From contig CAADSV010000140.1 of the NCBI GenBank assembly GCA_900751665.1, forward strand, positions 1 to 29,399: 29,399 nucleotides of DNA, read 5' to 3'. A program made the translations under genes and the position numbers. Source of the DNA: an uncultured Collinsella sp. (GTDB lineage Bacteria > Actinomycetota > Coriobacteriia > Coriobacteriales > Coriobacteriaceae). How positions within the stretch are numbered: the first letter of the stretch is position 1; the number at the start of each line of letters is the position of its first letter. The notes beneath the pieces were generated by a model. It made no database searches, was not told where the DNA came from, and saw only the letters and a list, made by a program, of their open reading frames with translations. Positions 15,627 through 22,825 of the stretch are shown piece after piece.

Positions 15627-16334
15627 TTACTCAGCCAGGAAGTCACGCTGGACAGCGGGATCGACCTTGACGCCAGGGCCCATGGTGGAAGACACGGAGA
15701 TGGACTTGACGTACTTGCCCTTAGCAGAAGAGGGCTTGACGCGCAGGATCTCGGTGTACAGGGCAGCGTAGTTCTCGACGAGCTGCTGCTCAGAGAAGGA
15801 CTTCTTGCCCAGGGGCACGTGGCAGATGCCGTAGCGGTCGGCGCGGTACTCAACGCGGCCAGCCTTGAGCTCGGAGACCATCTTGGCGACGTCCATGGTC
15901 ACGGTGCCGAGCTTGGGGTTCGGCATGAGGCCACGGGGACCAAGGATCTTACCGATGCGGCCAACCTTGGCCATCATGTTCGGCGTGGCGATAGCGGCGT
16001 CGAAGTTGATCTCGCCCTTCTGGATCTGGGCGACGAGCTCGTCGGAACCGATGATGTCGGCGCCGGCAGCCTCAGCCTCGCGGGCCTTCTCGCCCTCGGC
16101 GAAGACGGCAACACGAACGGTCTTGCCGGTGCCGTGGGGCAGGGAGATGGAACCACGGATGTTCTGGTCAGCCTTACGAGTATCGATGCCCAGACGGAAG
16201 TGGGCCTCGACGGTCTCGTCGAACTTGGCGGTGTCGAGCTCTTTGATGAGCTTGGCAGCCTGAAGGGGGGTGTAGAGCGTGGCGCGGTCGATCTTCTCGG
16301 CAGCGGCGTTATAGCTCTTACCATGCTTAGCCAT
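15627..16334 (-). CDS. rplA: Ribosomal protein L1
   Basis: This 235-residue protein forms the L1 stalk of the large subunit and controls release of the E-site tRNA. Typical segments are HGKSYNAAAEKIDR, VEAHFRLGIDTRKADQNIRG, LPHGTGKTVRVAVFAEGEKA and GRIGKILGPRGLMPNPKLGT. ATG at 16334 is used because AGGAGG lies eight bases upstream; another ATG two codons earlier would be only two bases from it. It follows rplK by ~117 bases that contain an L1-type regulatory hairpin, and it is the last gene before the terminator. The usual next genes rplJ and rplL are not here. Confidence 0.98.
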   Translation of the reverse strand: MAKHGKSYNAAAEKIDRATLYTPLQAAKLIKELDTAKFDETVEAHFRLGIDTRKADQNIRGSISLPHGTGKTVRVAVFAEGEKAREAEAAGADIIGSDELVAQIQKGEINFDAAIATPNMMAKVGRIGKILGPRGLMPNPKLGTVTMDVAKMVSELKAGRVEYRADRYGICHVPLGKKSFSEQQLVENYAALYTEILRVKPSSAKGKYVKSISVSSTMGPGVKVDPAVQRDFLAE

Positions 16335-16345
16335 GTGCATTACCT

Positions 16346-16380
16346 CCTGTGGTTAAACGGGCGTGAGCCCTCCCACATCG
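16346..16380 (-). promoter_or_regulatory. L1-binding leader in the rplA mRNA
   Basis: On the minus strand the mRNA reads UGUGGGAGGGC, a UCAC loop, then GCCCGUUUAACCACA just before AGGAGG. The outer stem UGUGG/CCACA (plus 16373-16377 and 16348-16352) and inner stem GGGC/GCCC (16367-16370, 16359-16362) enclose an asymmetric internal loop with GA opposite GUUUAA. This matches the known L1 autoregulatory fold that mimics the 23S rRNA site. L1 binding should block the ribosome site of rplA. Confidence 0.75.
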
Positions 16381-16451
16381 TATCGTGTGCCCTATTGCAC
16401 ACATTTAACGGGCGCCCCGGTCGGAGCACCCGTCGTTACCATAAGAAATCG

Positions 16452-16880
16452 CTACTCAGCGATGGTGACGCCCATGGAACGGGCGGTACCGGCGATGATC
16501 TTCTTGGCAGCGTCAATGTCGTTGGCATTGAGGTCCGGCATCTTGATCTCGGCGATCTTGGTGAGCTGCTCCTGGGAGAGCTGACCAACCTTGTCGGCCT
16601 GGGGCTTAGCGGAACCAGACTTGAGGTTCAGCTCCTTCTTGATGAGGTGAGCCGCCGGCGGGGTCTTGGTGATGAAGGAGAAGGACTTATCCTCGTAGAC
16701 AGAGATCTCAACGGGGATGATGTCGCCCTTCTTGTCCTGCGTCTCGGCGTTAAAAGCCTGGCAGAACTGCATGATGTTCACGCCAGCAGCGCCCAGGGCG
16801 GGGCCGACGGGAGGAGCGGGGTTAGCTGCACCAGCAGGAATCTGGAGCTTAATGACGTTGGCAACCTTCTTCTCAGCCAT
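16452..16880 (-). CDS. rplK: Ribosomal protein L11
   Basis: This 142-residue protein sits at the GTPase-associated centre of the large subunit. The N-terminal domain has VANVIKLQIPAGAANPAPPV and GPALGAAGVNIMQFCQAFNA, the proline-rich hinge that contacts thiostrepton-type drugs; the C-terminal RNA-binding domain has KIAEIKMPDLNANDIDAAKK and GTARSMGVTI. ATG at 16880 is preceded by AAAGGAATGACC; a second ATG at 16886 is too near the ribosome site. Length is standard. It lies between nusG and rplA in the conserved order. Confidence 0.98.
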   Translation of the reverse strand: MAEKKVANVIKLQIPAGAANPAPPVGPALGAAGVNIMQFCQAFNAETQDKKGDIIPVEISVYEDKSFSFITKTPPAAHLIKKELNLKSGSAKPQADKVGQLSQEQLTKIAEIKMPDLNANDIDAAKKIIAGTARSMGVTIAE

Positions 16881-17000
16881 GGTCATTCCTTTCGAATCAC
16901 GAGTGTGAAGTACTTGCTATATCGTAAGCACGCACGTGTTAGAAGCACTCCTGAGATGAGCAGTCACAGAAGAAGCACGCTCGCGCGAACGGACGAAAAC

Positions 17001-17537
17001 TTAAGCGATGACAGCGACCTGGTTAAAGTCGAGCTCGACCGGCGTCTCGCGGCCAAAGATCATCAGCGTGACCTTGAGCTTGCCAGCCTCGGTGTTAACC
17101 TCGGAGACCTTGCCATCAAAGTCGGTAAGCGGGCCATCGGTGACGCGGACGGACGTGCCGACCTGAATATCAACCGAGGTGCGCTTGGGCGAATCGCCCT
17201 TACCGGGACGACGAGTCATCTTGTTGTACTCGTCACGGGAAAGCGGAGCGGGCTTGCCGTTGCCGCCTAGGAAACCGGTGACGCCGGGCGTGTTGCGAAC
17301 ACACGTCCAAGCATCGTCATCCATCTCCATGCGGACCAGGACATAACCCGGGAAGATCTTGGAATCCTTGGTCTCGCGCTTGCCACCCTCTTTGATCTCG
17401 GTGACGCGCTCCATAGGAATCTCGATATCAAAGATACGGTCCTGCATGCCCATGGTCTCGATACGATGCTCGAGATCGGACTTTACGCGGTTCTCGTATC
17501 CGGAGTAAGTGTGAACGACGTACCAACGCTTAGACAT
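17001..17537 (-). CDS. nusG: Transcription elongation and antitermination factor NusG
   Basis: This 178-residue factor binds the RNA polymerase clamp and links it to the ribosome or Rho. The NGN domain starts RWYVVHTYSGYENRVKSDLE and includes KIFPGYVLVRMEMDDDAW and VRNTPGVTGFLG. The C-terminal KOW domain has VGTSVRVTDGPLTDFDGKV and ends VELDFNQVAVIA. The length is normal, without the long insertion known in some thermophiles or the extended N-terminus of many actinobacterial NusG proteins. It begins three bases after the secE stop, so the two genes are co-translated. Confidence 0.98.
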   Translation of the reverse strand: MSKRWYVVHTYSGYENRVKSDLEHRIETMGMQDRIFDIEIPMERVTEIKEGGKRETKDSKIFPGYVLVRMEMDDDAWTCVRNTPGVTGFLGGNGKPAPLSRDEYNKMTRRPGKGDSPKRTSVDIQVGTSVRVTDGPLTDFDGKVSEVNTEAGKLKVTLMIFGRETPVELDFNQVAVIA

Positions 17538-17540
17538 GGT

Positions 17541-17879
17541 TTAGCCCCTCAATCCAGAGAACAGAGCAAGAGCCTCGCCAAAGCCAGCATCGAGCAGAGC
17601 GATGACGACGCCGACGACGATCAGAGAAGCGCAAACGACGACCGAGTAGTTCACGAGCTCCTTCTTATCGGGCCACGTGACACGCTTCATCTCGGACTTC
17701 ACCGAAGCGAAATACTTCTTGGTGCGGGCGAAGAAACCAGGCTTCTCGTTCTTCTTGGACTTCGCAGCCTTCTCGTTCTTCTTGGCAACGGCCTTCTTGG
17801 CCTCAACCTTGGAGTTGGCGGCAGCGTTGTTGGCAGGTGCCGGATGCTGAGCCTTCTTCTTGTTCTTCTTGTTGGCCAT
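17541..17879 (-). CDS. secE: Preprotein translocase subunit SecE
   Basis: This 112-residue subunit clamps the SecY channel. The conserved amphipathic segment VKSEMKRVTWPDKKELVNY is followed by a single transmembrane helix (VVVCASLIVVGVVIALLD). The first ~48 residues are a Lys/Ala/Asn-rich extension (NKKNKKKAQHPAPANNAAAN and more), longer than in minimal SecE proteins and likely cytoplasmic and disordered. Start ATG at 17879 follows CGCGGAGGTAACCCAA. The gene lies between tRNA-Trp and nusG. Confidence 0.97.
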   Translation of the reverse strand: MANKKNKKKAQHPAPANNAAANSKVEAKKAVAKKNEKAAKSKKNEKPGFFARTKKYFASVKSEMKRVTWPDKKELVNYSVVVCASLIVVGVVIALLDAGFGEALALFSGLRG

Positions 17880-17918
17880 TTGGGTTACCTCCGCGCAATG
17901 CGCTTATACATGAGTAAA

Positions 17919-17946
17919 CCGTAAGCCCCCAATTGGGAGCTTACGG
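17919..17946 (-). terminator. Hairpin between tRNA-Trp and secE
   Basis: CCGTAAGC (17919-17926) and GCTTACGG (17939-17946) pair perfectly, and CCC/GGG extend the stem toward an AATT loop. On the minus strand it ends in GTTTACTC. It may partly end transcription after tRNA-Trp or mark the tRNA processing site. Confidence 0.55.
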
Positions 17947-17955
17947 AATAATGAC

Positions 17956-18031
17956 TGGCACGCCAGGAAGGACTCGAACCCTCAACACTCGGTTTTGGAG
18001 ACCGATGCTCTACCAATTGAACTACTGGCGT
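17956..18031 (-). tRNA. tRNA-Trp (CCA)
   Basis: On the minus strand ACGCCAG pairs with CTGGCGT, the anticodon loop is CTCCAAA (anticodon CCA), the T-arm has GGTTCGAGTCC, and discriminator G plus CCA are encoded. Total 76 bases. It sits between rpmG and secE in the same transcript. Confidence 0.96.
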
Positions 18032-18044
18032 ATGTGACTAGAGA

Positions 18045-18194
18045 CTAGCGAGTCTCTTTGTGCAGCGTGTGGTGACGGCACCAGGGGCAATACTTCTTGA
18101 TCTCCATACGATCAGGCATGGTCGACTTGTTCTTGGTGGTCGTATAGTTGCGGCGCTTGCACTCAGTGCACGCAAGAGTAACTAGAGTACGCAT
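18045..18194 (-). CDS. rpmG: Ribosomal protein L33 (zinc-binding form)
   Basis: This 49-residue protein reads MRTLVTLACTECKRRNYTTT, then KNKSTMPDRMEIKKYCPWCR and HHTLHKETR. The two pairs CTEC and CPWC mark the zinc-binding (C+) form. The length is standard for L33. The ATG at 18194 follows AAAGGTTCAGGATAC. It is the first gene after a strong promoter at 18240-18269 and precedes tRNA-Trp, secE and nusG, a common neighbour order in Gram-positive bacteria. Confidence 0.97.
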   Translation of the reverse strand: MRTLVTLACTECKRRNYTTTKNKSTMPDRMEIKKYCPWCRHHTLHKETR

Positions 18195-18239
18195 GTATCC
18201 TGAACCTTTCATATCCGCCCCGTACGGGCACGAGTTGTT

Positions 18240-18269
18240 ACTTTATCAGCTCCACGTAAGTGCTGTCAA
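18240..18269 (-). promoter_or_regulatory. Strong promoter of the rpmG-secE-nusG-rplK-rplA operon
   Basis: On the minus strand a perfect -35 TTGACA (18264-18269) and TAAAGT (18240-18245) are 18 bases apart. The sequence around the -35 (TTTTCATTGACAGC) nearly equals that of the tRNA-Tyr promoter at 20071-20100. Confidence 0.8.
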
Positions 18270-18406
18270 TGAAAACCTCGAATCAATTGGTTCTCGCTGG
18301 ATCCATTCATATTTGGAACACATCAATGAAGCCAGCGAGATCTAATCGATCCCTCACGCTCGGCTTAAGAGCGAGCGAAGCGCAATCGTCAGGGAACAAG
18401 CCCCGC

Positions 18407-18444
18407 GTAGAAAAGAACCCGGCACCCTATAAGTGCCGGGTTCT
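18407..18444 (-). terminator. Terminator of tuf
   Basis: AGAACCCGGCAC (18414-18425) pairs perfectly with GTGCCGGGTTCT (18433-18444); on the minus strand TTTTC follows the stem. It separates tuf from the rpmG promoter. Confidence 0.88.
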
Positions 18445-18473
18445 CTCTAAGTCAGCTATATCAAAGAGCTAAT

Positions 18474-19664
18474 TTACTCAATGATCGTGGAGACGATGCC
18501 CGAACCGACGGTGTGGCCACCCTCGCGGATAGCGAAGCGCAGGCCCTCCTCCATGGCGATCGGGTGAATGAGGTCGCCCTCGATGGTGATGTGGTCACCA
18601 GGCATAGCCATCTCGGTGCCCTCGGGCAGCTTGACCGTACCGGTAACGTCGGTGGTACGGAAGTAGAACTGAGGACGATAACCATCGAAGAACGGGGTGT
18701 GACGGCCGCCCTCCTCCTTGGTCAGAACGTAGATCTCGCCGGTGAACTTGGTGTGCGGGGTAACCGAACCGGGCTTGCAGAGAACCTGGCCGCGCTCGAT
18801 GTCCTCACGCTTGATGCCGCGGAGCAGCAGACCGACGTTGTCGCCAGCCTCGCAGAAGTCCATGGACTTACGGAACATCTCGATACCGGTAACGACGGTG
18901 CTCTGGGTATCCTTGATGCCGACGATCTCGACGGGCTCGTTGAGCTTGAGCTCACCGCGCTCGACACGGCCGGTAGCAACGGTACCACGGCCAGAGATGG
19001 TCATAACGTCCTCAACGGCCATCAGGAACGGGAGGTCGTTGTTACGAGCAGGCGTCGGGATGTACTCGTCGACGGCCTTCATGAGCTCGCGAATGGCGTC
19101 CATCCACTTGGCGTCGCCCTCGAGAGCGCCCAGAGCGGAACCACGGATGACGGGGATGTCGTCGCCGGGGAAATCGTACTCGGAGAGGAGCTCACGGGTC
19201 TCCATCTCGACGAGGTCGATGAGCTCGTCATCGTCGACCATGTCGCACTTGTTCAGGAAGACGACGATGTAGGGAACGCCGACCTGACGGGCGAGCAGGA
19301 TGTGCTCGCGAGTCTGAGCCATGGGGCCGTCGGTAGCGGCGATGACCAGGATAGCGCCGTCCATCTGAGCAGCACCGGAGATCATGTTCTTGACGTAGTC
19401 AGCGTGGCCCGGGCAGTCAACGTGAGCGTAGTGACGGGCAGCAGTCTCGTACTCAACGTGGGAGACGGAGATCGTAATGCCGCGCTCGCGCTCCTCGGGA
19501 GCCTTGTCGATGTTCTCGAACGCAGTGAAGTCAGCCTTGCAGCCCTCGGTCTCAGAGAGAACCTTGGTGATGGCGGCGGTCAGCGTGGTCTTGCCGTGGT
19601 CGACGTGACCAATGGTGCCGATGTTAACATGCGGCTTAGTGCGCTCAAACTTCTCTTTGGCCAT
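18474..19664 (-). CDS. tuf: Elongation factor Tu
   Basis: This 396-residue GTPase brings aminoacyl-tRNA to the ribosome. All motifs are present: G1 GHVDHGKTT (~18-26), switch II DCPGHADYVKNMISGAAQMD, G4 NKCDMVDD and the domain 2/3 sequences GTVATGRVERG and REGGHTVGSGIVS. Start ATG at 19664 follows GAGGAGGGCTTT. Upstream lie tRNA-Met, tRNA-Thr and tRNA-Tyr on the same strand, an arrangement like the tRNA-tufB operon of E. coli. No separate strong promoter is seen between the tRNAs and tuf, so it is probably read from the tRNA promoter. Confidence 0.99.
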   Translation of the reverse strand: MAKEKFERTKPHVNIGTIGHVDHGKTTLTAAITKVLSETEGCKADFTAFENIDKAPEERERGITISVSHVEYETAARHYAHVDCPGHADYVKNMISGAAQMDGAILVIAATDGPMAQTREHILLARQVGVPYIVVFLNKCDMVDDDELIDLVEMETRELLSEYDFPGDDIPVIRGSALGALEGDAKWMDAIRELMKAVDEYIPTPARNNDLPFLMAVEDVMTISGRGTVATGRVERGELKLNEPVEIVGIKDTQSTVVTGIEMFRKSMDFCEAGDNVGLLLRGIKREDIERGQVLCKPGSVTPHTKFTGEIYVLTKEEGGRHTPFFDGYRPQFYFRTTDVTGTVKLPEGTEMAMPGDHITIEGDLIHPIAMEEGLRFAIREGGHTVGSGIVSTIIE

Positions 19665-19718
19665 AAAGCCCTCCTCTTAACAGGTCGTCCCCGGACGGGA
19701 CTTTGCCTTTATACCATA

Positions 19719-19749
19719 GTGGCCTCTCAACATACTATTGAGAAGCCAC
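19719..19749 (-). other. Hairpin in the tRNA-Met/tuf spacer
   Basis: GTGGCCTCTCAA (19719-19730) pairs with TTGAGAAGCCAC (19738-19749) with one mismatch around a 7-base loop. There is no T-run on the minus strand, so it is more likely a processing signal between the tRNAs and the tuf message than a full terminator. Confidence 0.5.
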
Positions 19750-19760
19750 CGTGTTACCTA

Positions 19761-19837
19761 TGGTAGCGGTGACTGGATTCGAACCAGTGACGCCACGGGT
19801 ATGAACCGTGTGCTCTAACCAACTGAGCTACACCGCC
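19761..19837 (-). tRNA. tRNA-Met (CAT), elongator type
   Basis: Minus-strand GGCGGTG pairs with CACCGCT (the last pair G-U), the anticodon loop is TTCATAC, and ACCA is encoded; 77 bases. The anticodon stem CACGG/CCGTG lacks the three G-C pairs of initiators, so this is elongator Met, or tRNA-Ile2 if the C is modified to lysidine. Confidence 0.9.
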
Positions 19838-19840
19838 GGA

Positions 19841-19916
19841 TGGAGCCTGCAACCAGACTTGAACTGGTGACCTCTTCGTTACCAACGAAGTGCTCTACCG
19901 ACTGAGCTATACAGGC
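19841..19916 (-). tRNA. tRNA-Thr (GGT)
   Basis: Minus-strand GCCTGTA pairs with TGCAGGC (acceptor stem), the anticodon loop is TTGGTAA (GGT), the T-arm has AGTTCAAGTCT, and TCCA ends the gene; 76 bases. Confidence 0.95.
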
Positions 19917-19926
19917 ACTTGACGGG

Positions 19927-20008
19927 TGGGAGCTATAGGATTCGAACCTATGTAGGCAGAGCCAACGGGTTTACAGCCCGTCCCCATTAACCACTCGGGC
20001 AAACTCCC
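19927..20008 (-). tRNA. tRNA-Tyr (GTA)
   Basis: Minus-strand GGGAGTT pairs with AGCTCCC, the anticodon loop is CTGTAAA (GTA), and a long variable arm (class II) follows. The 3' end reads ACCC, so the full CCA is not encoded, unlike the other tRNAs here; 82 bases. Confidence 0.94.
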
Positions 20009-20070
20009 AATCGTTCAAGTATCCGCAGGTTCTTTGGTCTTTTGGACCGCCGCCCCCGCGAACGAAGAAG

Positions 20071-20100
20071 ATAATACGATGCCACCTTGGGGGCTGTCAA
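20071..20100 (-). promoter_or_regulatory. Strong promoter of the tRNA-Tyr-Thr-Met-tuf transcript
   Basis: On the minus strand TTGACA (20095-20100) and TATTAT (20071-20076) are 18 bases apart, about 60 bases before tRNA-Tyr. Confidence 0.82.
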
Positions 20101-20246
20101 CGAAAACCTCTAGATACACGGTGCCGGGCGTATCTACATACCTTTGACCTGCGGTTTTGCTGAGTTTGGATATGAATGACGGTGGTTTTGGCTGCGCTGG
20201 TGACATTTCCCGAGGTAACACTTTGGTGTAGTGGAGTACACCTTCA

Positions 20247-20289
20247 GTATCGAACTTCGATACCAGCTTATTTGCACCTATATATAGGT
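20247..20289. promoter_or_regulatory. Two perfect palindromes of unknown role
   Basis: GTATCGAACTTCGATAC (20247-20263) is a 17-base palindrome with an odd centre, and ACCTATATATAGGT (20276-20289) is a 14-base perfect palindrome. They lie in the ~400-base gap between the tRNA promoter and the RpiR regulator gene. The first has the form of a regulator binding site. Confidence 0.45.
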
Positions 20290-20316
20290 CGAGATCGGGG
20301 CTTCCACGCCACGATC

Positions 20317-20398
20317 GAGCGTGGATTATCTCCCACTTTTAGCGCGGCTCTAAGGCCAAAGTGGCAGATTATCCACGTTCATTCTCCAGGCGAGAGAA
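20317..20398. repeat. Large hairpin element next to the sugar island
   Basis: Arms of 23 bases, 20317-20339 and 20358-20380, pair with three mismatches (GAGCGTGGATTATCT against AGATTATCCACGTTC, then CCACTTT against AAAGTGG). The right arm runs into TTCTCC-AGGC-GAGAGAA. The stretch 20367-20398 is repeated at 24418-24449 on the other side of the island (about 25 of 32 bases equal). It sits past the stop of the RpiR gene. Confidence 0.65.
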
Positions 20399-20412
20399 CT
20401 GTAAAGCCGCAA

Positions 20413-21246
20413 CTACTCGGGCCAGGCCAAAGTAGACCCATAGAGCGGCTCCCCCTTGGTGCAGGGGTAGCGACTCAAGTAACACGACGATAGCAAGTCG
20501 AAAAAATAAGTCATGGCGTATTTCGAATAAACGCCGAGTCGGTCAATTCCGTTTCCCGCATTACCAAGACGATATACACGGTCAAAAGACCTCGATTTGT
20601 CATCGTTGCTAAACGCAGTAATTAGAATCTTCCTGCCCGAACGGCAATCAAGATACTCACGCGCCTGTGACGCAAATAGCCCGGAGACCGATACGAGAAT
20701 TATCAATGACTGCGAAGCGTCTCCCATGTTTTTCAATTCCGCGACGTTAGCCCCAGCAACTATGCGAACTATCTTGCCCGCATAAAACATTTCCTGCTGA
20801 AATCGTACGAGATTGGCGCTTACATTATTGGTGCACCAGATTTCAACGTTTTTATGGCCATCAATTTCGTCGACAAGATGCTTAATAGCGATATCGGACA
20901 CGCCGCTTTCAACCTCAGCGAACATCTCGATCATGCGAACGTCGAGCTCTGCCCTGTACTCCTCGTAGCCAAATTCCTCCTCTCGATGGCTTAAGTCGCT
21001 TGGAAAGACTGACTGAGTAAATGATTCTTTCAAATCGCTAAGAGACTGGTAGCCCAATCGATTGCAGAAACGACGAACAGCGGAACGGGTCACGAATGCA
21101 TCGCGGGCTATTGCGGCAACATTGATTTCGCTCGAACGCCTAATGTGAGCGATGAGATATCGAGCGATGGCGGCATCGTTTGACCCAAACTCGCTGTTGA
21201 TGATGGAGCTAATGCGATTGAGCACATCGAAGTCATTGATATTCAC
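20413..21246 (-). CDS. RpiR/MurR-family regulator of the sugar island
   Basis: This 277-residue regulator has an N-terminal RpiR helix-turn-helix (AIARYLIAHIRRSSEINVAA followed by IARDAFVTRSAVRRFCNRLG) and a C-terminal SIS domain (~105-250: NVEIWCTNNVSANLVRFQQE, SQSLIILVSVSGLFASQAR, KILITAFSNDD) of the kind that binds phosphosugars. It is divergent from the glycosidase gene, so it very likely controls the phospho-glycoside operon in response to the imported sugar phosphate. The start chosen is the GTG at 21246, since GGAAAGAGGGATCAC precedes it; an ATG 13 codons upstream (21285) has no ribosome site. AT content is higher than in the neighbouring core genes, in line with acquisition. Confidence 0.88.
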   Translation of the reverse strand: MNINDFDVLNRISSIINSEFGSNDAAIARYLIAHIRRSSEINVAAIARDAFVTRSAVRRFCNRLGYQSLSDLKESFTQSVFPSDLSHREEEFGYEEYRAELDVRMIEMFAEVESGVSDIAIKHLVDEIDGHKNVEIWCTNNVSANLVRFQQEMFYAGKIVRIVAGANVAELKNMGDASQSLIILVSVSGLFASQAREYLDCRSGRKILITAFSNDDKSRSFDRVYRLGNAGNGIDRLGVYSKYAMTYFFDLLSSCYLSRYPCTKGEPLYGSTLAWPE

Positions 21247-21288
21247 GTGATCCCTCTTTCCGCTCTCCTCGAAATCATGGTTCATTTA

Positions 21289-21326
21289 TTGAATCAAACA
21301 GCTTTGGTCGTTCTCCTATGATTCAA
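21289..21326. promoter_or_regulatory. Inverted repeat in the divergent regulator/glycosidase promoter region
   Basis: TTGAATCA (21289-21296) and TGATTCAA (21319-21326) are exact inverted copies 22 bases apart; TTGAATGA recurs at 21375. The position between divergent genes suggests an operator for the RpiR-type protein. TTGACG at 21332 could be a -35 for the rightward operon but no matching -10 is clear. Confidence 0.5.
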
Positions 21327-21397
21327 ATCAGTTGACGTCATCTTAATCATAATTCCGCCACACGTATCCACCGTGTTGAATGATGGAAAGGGGATTC

Positions 21398-22816
21398 ATG
21401 GGCAACGTGAACAACATGCCGTTTCTCTGGGGTTCCGCCACGGCGTCTTATCAGTGCGAGGGTGCCTGGAACGAAGACGGCAAAGGCCTTGGTGAGTGGG
21501 ATTTCTTTAGCCACACAAGCAATAAGAACATCAACCATGTTGACGGTGATGTATCTTGCGACTTCTACCATCGCTATGAAGAAGATATCCGCATGATGAA
21601 AGAAGGCGGACAAAACACCTATCGCTTCTCTCTTTCATGGAGTCGAATCATCCCCACGGGTATCGGCGAAGTGAATGAAGAGGGTATCGATTTTTATAAT
21701 CGGGTCATTGATTGCTGCCTCGAAAATGGCATAGAGCCCAACGTTACGCTGTTCCATTACGATCTGCCATTCACGCTTGCTTGCAAAGGCGGATGGCTGA
21801 ACAACGATATGGCAGAGTGGTTCTGCAAATACGCCAAGATTTGCTTTGAGCGCTTTGGAGACCGCGTCAAAATCTGGGCTACCGTTAACGAGCCGCATTT
21901 CTACAGCTACTGCGTAAACATGTTGGGCAACTATCCCCCCAATCGATCGCTCGATGTTCAGTCGTACATGCAGTTTCAGTACAACCTGATGCGCGCAAGC
22001 GCACTCGCAGTCCGAGCATATCGTCAAATGGGCTACGACGGCATCATCGGCGCCGTCCACGATGGCGGCGTTGTCGAACTCGACCCGGCAACCGAGCACC
22101 CTGATGACGTATTTCGATACGCAGACTTTTTCGCCAATCGCATGATTCTGGCACCAGCGCTTCAGGGTCAACTGCCGCCAGAAATGGACGAAATCCTTGA
22201 AAAACTTGGCGTCTCGCTCTATCGATCCCCAAATGACGTAAAAGAATTCAGAGACGGTAAAGTCGATTTTATTGGACTCAACGTGTATTGCCGAGAGTAT
22301 GTAACCGACTGGCACGGTGGAGAGCTTGCCGTTTCGGCGAACAATAAGGGCAGTTCGAGCAAAAGGGTCGAAGGAAAATGCATTGCGCCCTTGTTTGAAA
22401 GCGCCCGCGACAGCAATGTTCCCCGCAATAAATGGGGCCGCGAAATACTCCCAAGTTGCATGTATTCAACCATCATGGATGTCCACGAGCGCTATGACGC
22501 GCCCCGCATCTTTATTACGGAAAACGGACATGGCGCCTATGAGCAACCAGACACAGACGGAATGATCCACGATGATGACCGCATCGAGCTTCTGGGCCAG
22601 TTCATCGAGCACATGATGAGGGCTAAGCGCGACGGCGCGCGCGTTGAGGGTTACTACCTCTGGTCGACGATGGATCTGTATAGCTGGATCAACGGCTACG
22701 AAAAACGATACGGACTTGTCCATATCGACTTCGAGAACAATCTGGAGCGCACCCCCAAAAAGAGCTGGTATTGGTACCGAGACCTTATCTCGAAGTATCA
22801 GGAGCAGGAAGGTTAG
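21398..22816 (+). CDS. GH1 6-phospho-beta-glycosidase, LacG-like active site
   Basis: This 472-residue cytosolic enzyme cleaves beta-glycosides phosphorylated during PTS uptake. The acid/base is Glu165 in TVNEPH and the nucleophile Glu375 in FITENGHG. The phosphate triad Ser-x6-Lys-x-Tyr is present as Ser429, Lys436 and Tyr438 in YSWINGYEKRYGLVHIDF. The residue after the Ser is Trp430, as in lactococcal LacG (6-phospho-beta-galactosidase), whereas 6-phospho-beta-glucosidases usually have Ala in SAST. So 6-phospho-galactosides, or both sugars, may be the substrate. ATG at 21398 follows GGAAAGGGGATTC. The EIIBC gene follows after a 9-base gap as one operon. Confidence 0.93.
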   Translation: MGNVNNMPFLWGSATASYQCEGAWNEDGKGLGEWDFFSHTSNKNINHVDGDVSCDFYHRYEEDIRMMKEGGQNTYRFSLSWSRIIPTGIGEVNEEGIDFYNRVIDCCLENGIEPNVTLFHYDLPFTLACKGGWLNNDMAEWFCKYAKICFERFGDRVKIWATVNEPHFYSYCVNMLGNYPPNRSLDVQSYMQFQYNLMRASALAVRAYRQMGYDGIIGAVHDGGVVELDPATEHPDDVFRYADFFANRMILAPALQGQLPPEMDEILEKLGVSLYRSPNDVKEFRDGKVDFIGLNVYCREYVTDWHGGELAVSANNKGSSSKRVEGKCIAPLFESARDSNVPRNKWGREILPSCMYSTIMDVHERYDAPRIFITENGHGAYEQPDTDGMIHDDDRIELLGQFIEHMMRAKRDGARVEGYYLWSTMDLYSWINGYEKRYGLVHIDFENNLERTPKKSWYWYRDLISKYQEQEG

Positions 22817-22825
22817 GAGAAAGAG

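Noticed and set aside
15819..17270. A 483-codon plus-strand frame over rplA, rplK and nusG
   Set aside because: It lies opposite three well-supported ribosomal and elongation genes and crosses their spacers without any gene-like signal.
19719..19749. Full intrinsic terminator between tRNA-Met and tuf
   Set aside because: The stem is good but no T-run follows on the minus strand and no strong tuf promoter is seen after it, so a processing hairpin is more likely.
18513..19766. A 417-codon open frame on the plus strand across tuf
   Set aside because: It is the antisense shadow of tuf, has no ribosome site and its composition (Asp, Val, Leu, His) is that of a frame opposite a GC-rich gene.
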